From CAWAHD01 sp963781785 (GTDB taxonomy: Bacteria; Planctomycetota; Planctomycetia; Isosphaerales; Isosphaeraceae): a DNA stretch of 64,000 nucleotides. The stretch's first letter is position 1, and every line of letters starts with the position of its first letter. Made by a program: the position numbers and the translations under genes. Below are positions 51,522 to 60,108 of the stretch, one piece after another. The DNA lies in contig CAWAHD010000002.1 of assembly GCA_963781785.1 (NCBI GenBank), positions 2,852,001-2,916,000 of the forward strand, in the 5' to 3' direction. Below the pieces are notes generated by a model. That model did no database searches. It had not been told where the DNA came from and worked only from the letters and a program-made list of their open reading frames with translations.

Positions 51522-53348
51522 ATGGTGCCACCCAACGAGTCCAACGCGACAGCCGACGCGATCTCCGGCTTCCTCCAGGCGATCCGCGGATCGTCGATCT
51601 TGTCCGAGCGGCATTCCGCGAAGCTGGAAGCACACCTGGCCCAGGGGGAGAATTCCGCCGAGCCGGCCGAACGGGCCTCCCGCCTGGTCAAGGACGGGGT
51701 GCTGACCGAATACCAGGCCCGCCAGATCCTCAAGGGTAATGCCGAGGGCCTGCTGTTCGGCGGGTACGTCATCCTCGACTTCCTCGGCAAGGGCACGATG
51801 GGCAAGGTTTACAAGGCCTGGCACCGGATGATGGGGCGGGTCGTCGCCCTGAAGATTCTCGATTCTCGGTACATCTCCAACACCCGGTCGCTCACACGGT
51901 TTCAGCGCGAGATGCAGCTTGTGGGGCGTCTCGATCACCCCAACGTCATCCGGGCCTTCGATGCCGATCGCGTCGGCGACTGCTACTTCATCGCCATGGA
52001 GTTCGCAACAGGGCCGACCCTTGAGGATCTGTTGCAGACCCGTGGCGCACTCCCTCCGGCCGACGTGGTCTACTATGCCTCCCAGGCCGCCGAGGGTCTG
52101 GCCCACGCGCACGCGCGCGGAGTCCTGCACCGCGACATCAAGCCGTCTAACCTCATGCTGACCGAAGGCCGGAAGCTCAAGGTCCTCGACTTCGGCCTCA
52201 GCACGCTGGTGGAGAAAGAGGAGCTGCCGGCCGCACTGACTTCCGCCGGGTTCGCTGTCGGCACGCCCGACTACATCTCGCCGGAACAGGCCCGAACGGT
52301 CAAGATCGACCGCCGCAGCGATCTTTACTCGCTTGGCTGTACGATGTACCACCTGTTGAGCGGCGAACTCCCCTTCAAGGGCGAGTCGTCAATGGACTGT
52401 ATCGTCGGTCGCATCACCGGGCATGCGGTTCCCATCAGTGAGGTCAGGCCGGGACTGCCGTCACGGCTGGTACAGACGGTCGAGAAACTGATGGCGACCA
52501 ACCCCGATGACCGTTATCAGACGGCCGACGAGGCCGCCGCTGCGCTGCGGAGCATGCTGCGACCGAAGAACGCGCCCGCCAGCCGTTCGGCACCCAGGGT
52601 ACCGGCGACGGCCCCCGCACTCGAACCGGTGCCCAAGGCCGAGACAACCGTCGAGGCCCTTGCGCCAGTCCTCCCCGCCAGGACACACTCGTCGCAACCG
52701 AAGCCGGATCAAGGCCGCTCACGCTGGACGAAGACCAGCGTCATTCTCGGCGCGGCTGCCGTCGCGGCGGCTGCACTGGTCGTCGTCACGATCATGCTTT
52801 TCAGCAGGTCGTCGCCGGACGAACGTCCGGCATCCCAGCAGGGAACATTGAACGCGGACAACGGCCCCGACGTCCCGGCTGTCACGGCAGACACCCGTCC
52901 GCCAAGTCCGGTGATCGAACGCCCCAAGCAAACCGCGGCGGTCGAAACGAGAGAAGACCTCAAGAGCCCCAGCGTCGCGGCGCGTGCTCCCAGCGTTCCC
53001 AAGCCGAATCTGGTGATCGAGAACCCGAGTCAAGGGGCGACGGTCGATATGAGAGAGGACCTCACGGGGCGGATCGAATCCGAAGGATGGCCGGTGATCT
53101 TCGTCCAGGCGGACATCCCCGGCCAGCCGTGGTGGTGCCAGGCCGCGGTCGAAAAGGTCGACGGCGGGAGGTTCAGCACCAAGGTCGTCTTCGGTGACGA
53201 GTCGACTCCGCACGGCATGAAATTCCGGGTCGCAGGCATCGTCACCCGCACACGCGAGGAGGCACTCAAGTTCAACATCGGTTCCAAGCAGCCCGCGCTG
53301 CCCGAAGGCTTTCCGCGATCCGTCGAGGTTGTTGTCACGCATCGGTGA
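51522..53348 (+). CDS. Membrane Ser/Thr protein kinase
   Basis: The product is 608 residues; start ATG 51522 with GGGAG upstream. A planctomycete-type N-terminal helical region (ASRLVKDGVLTEYQARQILKG) precedes the kinase domain: glycine loop LGKGTMGKVY, Lys111 in VALKIL, HRDIKPSN (Asp205), DFGLS and GTPDYISPEQ. All catalytic residues are present. A Pro/Ala-rich linker, a membrane helix (VILGAAAVAAAALVVVTIML) and an outer domain of about 160 residues follow, the last with IENPSQGATVDMREDLTGRI and PGQPWWCQ motifs, perhaps a ligand-binding beta-sandwich. It may sense envelope signals. It lies between a histidine kinase and a glycosidase on the same strand. Confidence 0.95.
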   Translation: MVPPNESNATADAISGFLQAIRGSSILSERHSAKLEAHLAQGENSAEPAERASRLVKDGVLTEYQARQILKGNAEGLLFGGYVILDFLGKGTMGKVYKAWHRMMGRVVALKILDSRYISNTRSLTRFQREMQLVGRLDHPNVIRAFDADRVGDCYFIAMEFATGPTLEDLLQTRGALPPADVVYYASQAAEGLAHAHARGVLHRDIKPSNLMLTEGRKLKVLDFGLSTLVEKEELPAALTSAGFAVGTPDYISPEQARTVKIDRRSDLYSLGCTMYHLLSGELPFKGESSMDCIVGRITGHAVPISEVRPGLPSRLVQTVEKLMATNPDDRYQTADEAAAALRSMLRPKNAPASRSAPRVPATAPALEPVPKAETTVEALAPVLPARTHSSQPKPDQGRSRWTKTSVILGAAAVAAAALVVVTIMLFSRSSPDERPASQQGTLNADNGPDVPAVTADTRPPSPVIERPKQTAAVETREDLKSPSVAARAPSVPKPNLVIENPSQGATVDMREDLTGRIESEGWPVIFVQADIPGQPWWCQAAVEKVDGGRFSTKVVFGDESTPHGMKFRVAGIVTRTREEALKFNIGSKQPALPEGFPRSVEVVVTHR

Positions 53349-53427
53349 TCTGCCAGCGATTTCGCAAGGGAACCGCGGCATTTCCCTCAGGGCATGCGCC
53401 CGAACTCACTCCCGGAGGCTGACGCCA

Positions 53428-54747
53428 ATGAGCCCACGTCGTTTGACCGGGGTCTTGATCCTGCCGCGAAGATCTGTCGCCCACGCCGTCAACATTGCGT
53501 TCCTTTGCGGGATATGCCCGCTCGCCGCGCTGGCCGGCGAGGGCACGTCAACGGTCGTCAAGGTCCAGAAGGATGACACCGGCTACCATCTGCTGCGCGA
53601 TGGCAGACCATATGTGATCAAAGGGGGCGGAGGCCGCACGTACCTGGAATCCCTCAAAGAGGCGGGCGGGAACTCGTTACGGACCTGGGGCGAGGACGAC
53701 CTGGAGCCGTTCCTCGACCGAGCGCACGAGCTCGGGCTGACCGTCACTGTGGGGATCTGGCTCGGCCAGGAGCGCCAGGGCTTCAATTACGGTGACGCTT
53801 CTTCGGTCCGCCGGGAGATCGAGAAGGCACGTTCGTTCTTCCGCCGTTATCGCCGCCACCCCGCCGTTTTGATGTGGGGTTTGGGCAACGAAATGGAGGG
53901 CTCCGGCGATAACCCCGTCATCTGGCGGACCGTGAACGAGATCGCCAGGGTTGCGAAGTCGGAGGACCCCGACCATCCAACGATGACCGTCATCGCCGAG
54001 GCCGGAGGCCGTAAGATTTCCCAGTTCATGTCGCTCTGTCCCGATGTCGACGTGCTCGGCATCAACTCGTACGGCGGCCTGGCGACTCTGCCGAAACGGC
54101 TCGCCGACGCCGGGTTGGACCGGCCTTATGTGATCACCGAATTCGGCCCGCCGGGCCCCTGGGAGGTCCGCAAGACAAGCTGGGGCGCGCCGGTCGAACC
54201 GACGAGCACCGAGAAAGCAAGGACCTACCTCGGCCACCACTCCGCTTCGATCGCGGCCCAGCGCGGGCGATGCCTCGGCTCGTATGCCTTTCTCTGGGGC
54301 CACAAGCAAGAGGCAACGGCCACGTGGTTCGGGATGTTTCTCCCCTCGGGCGAACGGCTGGGAGCGGTGGACGCGATGACCTTCGCCTGGACCGGCAGTT
54401 GGCCGGCGAACCGCGCCCCGGAGCTGAACGCCATCGCGACCGAGGCCCGAGACGCCCAGCTTGCACCGGGAACGCGGTTCACCGTGAAGCTGGACGCGTC
54501 CGATCCCGAGGGCGATCCCCTGGTCGTTCGCTGGGAAATCCGCTCCGAGAGTACCGACCGGCGGCAGGGAGGTGACCGGGAGACGGAACCCCCGGCGCAC
54601 CCGGAATGCTTCGTCGAGGCGAAGGGGCTGGACGCGACCTTCCGGGCGCCGACCCGGGCCGGGGCATACAGGATTTTCGCCTATCTCTACGACGGCAAGG
54701 GGGGAGCCGCTTGCGCGAACGTTCCGTTCGCCGTCAGCCCGCGATAG
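53428..54747 (+). CDS. Exported GH2-like TIM-barrel glycoside hydrolase
   Basis: About 439 residues; start ATG 53428 with GGAGG upstream. A signal peptide (NIAFLCGICPLAALAG) precedes a TIM-barrel domain like the catalytic part of GH2 enzymes: VIKGGGG, GNSLRTW, LTVTVGIWLGQ, then MWGLGNEMEG with Glu155 as likely acid/base, and VITEFGPPG with Glu238 as likely nucleophile. The C-terminal 110 residues form a small Ig/PKD-like unit (KLDASDPEGDPLVVRWEI). The substrate is not known; beta-mannan or beta-glucan-type polymers are possible. Exported. It follows the Ser/Thr kinase by 79 bases. Confidence 0.85.
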   Translation: MSPRRLTGVLILPRRSVAHAVNIAFLCGICPLAALAGEGTSTVVKVQKDDTGYHLLRDGRPYVIKGGGGRTYLESLKEAGGNSLRTWGEDDLEPFLDRAHELGLTVTVGIWLGQERQGFNYGDASSVRREIEKARSFFRRYRRHPAVLMWGLGNEMEGSGDNPVIWRTVNEIARVAKSEDPDHPTMTVIAEAGGRKISQFMSLCPDVDVLGINSYGGLATLPKRLADAGLDRPYVITEFGPPGPWEVRKTSWGAPVEPTSTEKARTYLGHHSASIAAQRGRCLGSYAFLWGHKQEATATWFGMFLPSGERLGAVDAMTFAWTGSWPANRAPELNAIATEARDAQLAPGTRFTVKLDASDPEGDPLVVRWEIRSESTDRRQGGDRETEPPAHPECFVEAKGLDATFRAPTRAGAYRIFAYLYDGKGGAACANVPFAVSPR

Positions 54748-54861
54748 CAGCAAGGTACCCGCGGGAGGCATCGCGAACGAATCCATGGTTTATTCGCGAC
54801 GCGGCGGTACACTCGACTTCTCTCGCTTCGGGTGAGTCATCGGCTCCCTGGGGCCAGGCCC

Positions 54862-54895
54862 GGTTTCAATCACGTTACGGATCGCGTTCCACCAC
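54862..54895. repeat. REP-like fragment (element 3)
   Basis: GGTTTCAATCACGT, then a GATCGC block, matches the left half of the element at 59196. It lies in the 127-base gap between the convergent glycosidase and secreted-protein genes and reaches over the TAA (54875-54877) of the latter. The right arm is missing. Confidence 0.5.
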
Positions 54896-56388
54896 CTCGA
54901 AGGCCGATCCCTTGATCCTGCTGAATTCCTCGTGCAAGAGCGGGATGCGCGAATCGGGTGCGACCGAGATGGTCCAATCCAGACCGTTGTCCGCGACGAA
55001 CACGCCGTACTGCTTCAGGCCCTTCAGGATCGCCTGCGCCTCCCGCGAGAAGCCGCTGATGTCGAAGTTTTTCTTGAGCCGGAGGCGCTCGCCCATGCGG
55101 GGCAGGTTTAGGTCGGTGTCTCTGCTGGCGTAATGCGTCGCGGGGTAGACGTAGGCCCGGCGCGTCTTGCTCACCCCCATGCGCATGGCATGCTCGACCA
55201 TGCCGCGCTTGATTTCATCGTAGCGCACCGTCGCGGGGAAAATCGGCAGGCCGGCGGCGTCTGCCGAGGTCCACCCATCCGGCCGCAACTTGTTCGATTT
55301 CATGTCGAAGATCGCCGCACCTGACGCGAACCACCCCTTGTCGGTCTGGCGCATCTGGTAGAACTCGTACAAGATCCCCCGCGTCGGATCGACCACCATG
55401 GCGTGCCGGTCGACATCCGGCTCTACCTTGCGCTGCACCTCGTCCAGGGTCAGCCCCTTGTAATGGATCGGGTAGCCTTCGATCGGCGTGTTGTCCGGCA
55501 CCGGATAGGGGCCTTTGTCCGACTCGGCAGCGGCCGAGCCGAGCTTTACGTGGATCTTCCTCTGATCGGGCGGTACCAGGACGTAGCCCATGTCGGTGTT
55601 GTAGCGGAGCTTCTTGGTCGCGCCGATCGAATCGATGATGTTCTTCGAGTTGGGATGGAGCGGCCAGTCCTCGATGATAAGGTTCCACGAATTGTCGGGA
55701 GGAAACACTTCCAGTGCAGACACGATGGCGTCGGCCTCCGGCGTGTCGAACAGGATCGGCTTCTCGATTTGGGGCATCGTGGTGGCGCGGATGCGCGCAG
55801 CCGGGCCGGGTCACCGTGGACCTGCGCCCGTGCCACGGTACCCTCCAGCACCATGTCGCCGAAGTACACCGTCGGCCCTTTGCCCAGGGCGTCGGCGAAG
55901 TACCACTTGCGAATGTCGCTCAGGGCCGGGGCGGAGCCGCTCGTGTTCTTCAGCTCGGCGACGCCGATCTTGACCTCATTCTTGCCGGGCTTGAGGACGA
56001 CCGGCACTTCGATGCGTGTGCCGTAGTTCGTGCTGCGGGCGTGGAAGATGTTCAGTCCGAGCTCGACGGTATCCTTTCCCGGGTTGAAGACGCTGACGCG
56101 CAAAGCGGCGAAGGGCTTCCAGTTCTTGACCTTGGATACGCGGTCGCCGACGGAATCGCCCTTGAAGAAAGTGACCTTGACGGCGTTGCCGGAGATCCCC
56201 GGGAAATCCTTGACGAGCTCCGGCTTCGTCTTGTCGTCGGATCCGAAGTCGGTAAAGACCTGCATCCTGCCGACGTCGAGCAGGTAGGCCTTTGACTCGG
56301 GCGCCTGGCCAAGCGCGGACCCCGCGGACACGACCAGGCCGGCGGCGGCCAGCAGCAAGTGCGAAGGACGGAAGTTGATCACAGGCAT
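54875..56388 (-). CDS. Secreted protein of unknown function with FPPDN / HPNS domain (one frameshift)
   Basis: About 500 residues in two frames. A signal peptide (SHLLLAAAGLVVSAGSALGQ) and an N-terminal beta-sandwich-like part (ALRVSVFNPGKDTVELGLNI, GTRIEVPVVLKPGKNEVKI) end near 55797, where the frame changes after HGDPARL. The second part begins around TMPQIEKPILFD and carries the pattern ALEVFPPDNSWN, WPLHPNSKNIIDSIG, GPYPVPDN, DRHAMVVDPTRGILYEFYQM, FDMKSNKLRPDGWTSADAAG and RYDEIKRG. Secreted proteins with this series occur in many bacteria; I know no function. The start may be ATG 56388 or GTG 56382; AAGGAG is too close to the former and well placed for the latter. Confidence 0.75.
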
Positions 56389-56843
56389 TCTCCTTTGCTG
56401 AACCCCGCCGGCCATTCTACGCCAATCCAAGGTTGGCATCGACAGCCACTGGCCTCCGGCGAGCGCGGCTTTCGCTCGAATGTCTCACCTCCGTGCTGCC
56501 GCGAGAATTCCATTGCCCAGCCCGGGACGCCTTCAAATGCACCATCCGTGGCGACACTCGCCGACTTCCCACGGTGTCACTGGTCCATTTCCCAATGAGC
56601 TGCCGGATTGCGATGTCCCGTGAGCTTCCTTATTCTCGAATTCGCGTGTAGATCTTGATCGGCGGCCCATGATTGGGGATGGCGCGAACCGCTGCAATAT
56701 TGTTCCTCGTCTGACGAATAGGAAGAAACTGCTCAGCACGGACAAGAGCTTGTTGGACTGCTCGATCGTTTGCTGTCGGTCGGTCGTTCAGGATGGCCTG
56801 GGATGCCTTCTACCATCGGACCAGTTTCTAGCGAGAAAACCTG
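56389..56843. other. Intergenic region between divergent genes, no gene seen
   Basis: 455 bases between the secreted protein (minus) and the DUF885 gene (plus). Several short frames exist but none has a family, ribosome site or composition to support it. It should hold the two promoters; I could not point to convincing boxes. Confidence 0.3.
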
Positions 56844-58645
56844 ATGCCAACGCCACGCGGCTCTGCCTTTCATCTTGTCGTCGGTTTCATCACGCTGATC
56901 TCCGCCGGTTGGGTCCCGGCTGAGCCGCCCGCAAGACCGACTTCGCCGCCTGTTGCCGACTGGGTCAAGAAGAGCAACCAGAACGCCAGGCTCATGGTTG
57001 AATTGATGGCCAGGTTGCAGCCTGAAGCGGCCGCGCAGTTCGGAGTCGAAGGCTACGACGACCAGATCAGCGACCTGTCGCCCGGCTTCGTCGAGCGGCA
57101 GCAGAAGGCCACTCGCGACGTCCACGCTCAGCTCGCCGCTCGACTTGCGACTGAGACTGATCCGCACGTCAAACAGGACCTGGAAATCCTTGTCAAGGTC
57201 GCAGCCGACTCGATCAAGGGCACCGAGCTGTCAGAACGACTCGAGATCCCCTATTTCAGCCTCGACGAGCTCATGTTCGGGTCGTTCCGCGGCCTTCTCG
57301 ACGATCAGGTCGCGGCCAGCCGGCGTCCCGCGTCCCTCGTGCGCCTGCGCAAGTACGCCGGCCTCGAGCCAGGCACCAAGCCAATCACCGAGCATGCGAT
57401 GGCATATATCCGCGAGCGGCTGGAGAACCCCAAGTTACTGGCACCAGTGAGGTCGAAAGTCGAGAAAGACATGGCCCAGGCGTCGTTCTTCGTCGCCGGT
57501 GTCGGCAAGCTGTTCGAGAAGTTCAAGATCCCGGGCTACGAACCGGCCTATAGCAAGCTCAAGGATCAGCTCGCCGCCTGGGGTGAGTTCGTCAAGTCCG
57601 AGGTCTTGCCCCGATCGCGCGAGGATTTCCGTTTGCCTCCGGAGCTTTACGCGTTCAATCTCGAGCAGATCGGCATCGACATTCCTCCGGAGGAGCTTGC
57701 TGCCAAGGCTCACGCGGCCTTTACCGAGATCCAGGTCCAGATGCAGGTCGTGGCGCGCGGGTTGCGAAGGATAAGGGCCTGCCGTCCTCCGACTATCGTG
57801 ACGTAATCAAGGCACTCAAGAAAGAACAGCTCGTCGGCGACGCGATTCTCACGCATTATCAGTCCCGGCTCAAGCAGATCGAGGAGATCATCCGCGACAA
57901 AGAGATCCTGACCTTGCCGGGGCGCCCGGCCCGGATCCGGATCGCCACGGAAGCCGAGAGCGCTGCCACGCCGGCGCCCAACATGCACCCTCCCCGGCTA
58001 CTGGGCAACACGGGCGAGGTCGGCGAGTTCGTCCTGCCGCTCAACGTTCCCGACAAGTCCGGGAAAATGCAAAAGTTCGACGACTTCAATTTCGCCGCCG
58101 CCTCGTGGACGCTCACTGCCCATGAAGCCCGTCCCGGCCATGAGCTCCAGTTTGCCTCGGTCATCGAACACGGTGTTTCCGACGCCCGTGCCATGTTCGC
58201 CTTCAACAGCACCAACGTCGAAGGCTGGGGCCTCTACTCCGAGTGGCTCATGGAGCCGTACGAGCCCGCCGACGGTCATCTGATCTGCCTTCAGCATCGC
58301 CTGATGCGAGCCGCCCGGGCATTCCTGGATAGCGAGCTGCAAGGAGGAAAGCTGACCCGCGAAGAAGCCCTGGCCATTTTGAAGAAAGACGTCGTCCTCT
58401 CCGACGCCATGGCCAACCAGGAAGTCGAGCGCTACACATTCTGGTCCCCCGGCCAGGCCAACGCCTATTTTTATGGCTACACCCGCCTGCGCGAGCTGCG
58501 CGATCAGGTGGAAAAAGCCATGGGCAGCCGGTTCAACCCCAAGACATTCCACGACTTCATCCTGGCCCAGGGGCTCTTGCCCCCTCACCTGCTCAAGAAA
58601 GTCGTATTCGACGAACTCGTGGGCCAGCCGTCCGCACGCAAATAA
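56844..58645 (+). CDS. Second DUF885 family protein (one frameshift)
   Basis: About 600 residues in two frames. A signal peptide (GFITLISAGWVPAEPP) suggests export. The first segment ends near 57757, where removing the shift joins VVARG to VAKDKGLPSSDYRDVIKALKK. The second carries HEARPGHELQ, the DUF885 signature equivalent to HEAYPGHYVQ in the gene at 24596, then EGWGLYSEWLM and ANAYFYGYTRLRELR. The two DUF885 genes are only distantly alike (different lengths between motifs), so they are old paralogues. The membrane-protein gene at 58664 begins 19 bases after the stop. Confidence 0.85.
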
Positions 58646-58663
58646 GTCGGGTTATTCCCAGCC

Positions 58664-59161
58664 ATGAAAACGCGAGCGATTGCGCATCTTGTGCTGACTT
58701 TTCTTCTCCTCGCAGGGCTGTTGAAAGTCTGCGGCCCTTCCGATCTCAGTAAAGCCAGACATGCGATCCAGAATACCCCGCAAGGTCAAGAAGCCGATTC
58801 CCTCAAACAGGCTTACAACGCGGTCTGCGCACTGTATATTATACATATTGTATTCTTAATTACTAGCATAAGTTTTATTTTTGACGCCTATTGGAAACAC
58901 TTGCCTACTTACGTCTTCAAGGGATGCAGGGCTATTGCGTACATAATCCCAGGCATAATCGGAGTGATGAATATGGATAACATGCTAGCGCTGTTCATTG
59001 TCTATGATGACCTGAAGAACGACAAACCCCTACCCTCCGACGTTGTTAATCAACTGGCGAGCATGGTGCGAGCGTGGCCATACATGCTCTTGCTCTTGTG
59101 TGTCATGGCATGTTCTTGCCTGACATGGTTTATCGCTTTCACTCGCGATGAGGACATCTAG
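58664..59161 (+). CDS. Small multi-pass membrane protein, low-GC
   Basis: The product is 165 residues. Four hydrophobic stretches lie at about 8-22, 54-74, 88-105 and 138-155 (LVLTFLLLAGLLKVC, ALYIIHIVFLITSISFIFDA, AIAYIIPGIIGV, YMLLLLCVMACSCLTWFIAF). No motif is recognised. The middle of the gene (about 58830-58990) is strikingly AT-rich, with TATATTATACATATTG-like runs, against GC-rich neighbours, and codon use differs accordingly. No clear ribosome site is seen before ATG 58664; the 19-base distance from the DUF885 stop suggests coupling. Transfer from a lower-GC source is likely. A REP-like element follows directly. Confidence 0.7.
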   Translation: MKTRAIAHLVLTFLLLAGLLKVCGPSDLSKARHAIQNTPQGQEADSLKQAYNAVCALYIIHIVFLITSISFIFDAYWKHLPTYVFKGCRAIAYIIPGIIGVMNMDNMLALFIVYDDLKNDKPLPSDVVNQLASMVRAWPYMLLLLCVMACSCLTWFIAFTRDEDI

Positions 59162-59195
59162 CCGAAATGGATCGCCTTGATGATTCATCCTTGGC

Positions 59196-59266
59196 GTCTG
59201 ACCCAGTTTCAATCACGTCAGATCGCAAGTAAATTGAAAGTAGGTCTGACCCCAAGGTCTGACCCC
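59196..59266. repeat. REP-like element 2 in a convergent gap
   Basis: GTCTGACCCAGTTTCAAT, a spacer with CACGTCAGATCGC, then ATTGAAAGTAGGTCTGACCCC, form an imperfect inverted repeat, followed by a second GGTCTGACCCCC. It is related to the 60-bp palindrome at 36360 and to the fragment at 54862. It lies between the convergent membrane-protein and LEPR-XLL genes. Confidence 0.7.
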
Positions 59267-59284
59267 CAGCCATCCCCGGGGGCA

Positions 59285-59959
59285 TCACTCCTGACTCTTC
59301 TTGCCCGCGCGTTGACTGGAGTGCCCGCGGGGTTTCTTCACCAGGGAATCGATGATCCCGTACCACATCCCGGCGAAATTGCCGAACTGGTCGAGATGAC
59401 CAGGATGGAAATGCAGGGCGAAGCGAACGCCCACCGTATCGATCTGCACACCCATCTGCTTGAGCTCGGCGAGGTTCGTCGGGATCGCCTGGTACAGCGA
59501 CAGGTCGACCAGCCCCTTCCCGGTCGCGTGGCGGTAAAGGCCGGTGCCTCCGTGGACGGAATACTGGAGGTGGACGGGCTGCGAGAACGGATTGAGCCCG
59601 ATGGTCCCGGGGGTGACATGGACATCGATCTGACCCTTCGGGCTGGTGATGACGAGATCGGCATAGAGCAGCCAGGGGCTCGACAGCAGGGAGTTCTCGG
59701 CCTTGGTGTTGACGGTGCTGGAGATGGTGACCGGCCCGATGCCGGACATCCGGCCGTTCCCCGTGACATGGGCGATCCCCTGACGGTCGACGGTCACGAG
59801 GTCCGTCGTTCGGCCGTTCAGGACGACGGGATGCCCATGCCCGTGGACAGCGCGATTCAGATGGGCGGCGACGGCCGGCGGTTGCGGCGAGGCCCCCGAC
59901 ATCAGGGACCTCCCTTCCAGCGTGAGCACCTGCAAAGAAGCGCGGCGGGACGATCTCAT
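59285..59959 (-). CDS. Small exported LEPR-XLL-type protein, unknown function
   Basis: The product is 224 residues; start ATG 59959 with GAGGA nine bases upstream. The N-terminus RRASLQVLTLEGRSLMS is a variant of the planctomycete export motif. The body is strand-rich, with GNGRMSGIGPVTISSTVN and VHLQYSVHGGTGLYRHATGKG, the latter like a pattern seen in many secreted planctomycete proteins (a GTG-Y--ATG-G step). The C-terminus is basic (KKPRGHSSQRAGKKSQE). It shares orientation with the beta-helix gene at 60109. No enzyme motif is seen. Confidence 0.75.
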   Translation of the reverse strand: MRSSRRASLQVLTLEGRSLMSGASPQPPAVAAHLNRAVHGHGHPVVLNGRTTDLVTVDRQGIAHVTGNGRMSGIGPVTISSTVNTKAENSLLSSPWLLYADLVITSPKGQIDVHVTPGTIGLNPFSQPVHLQYSVHGGTGLYRHATGKGLVDLSLYQAIPTNLAELKQMGVQIDTVGVRFALHFHPGHLDQFGNFAGMWYGIIDSLVKKPRGHSSQRAGKKSQE

Positions 59960-60108
59960 TTCTCGCGTCCTCGTTGGGCCATCAGTCGGGACGATCGGCG
60001 CGGCCCGCGACGACGGGGGCCGAAGGCGGGGCCGTGGCGGCGGCGGACATCGCCCGCACCGCGTGCGCGCATCAGGCCGCCCGCACCGTCCGAGCCTGTC
60101 GCGACCGG

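Noticed and set aside
49294..53348. The histidine kinase and Ser/Thr kinase as regulators of the TIR island
   Set aside because: They lie over 13 kb away with several oppositely oriented genes in between; nothing links them.
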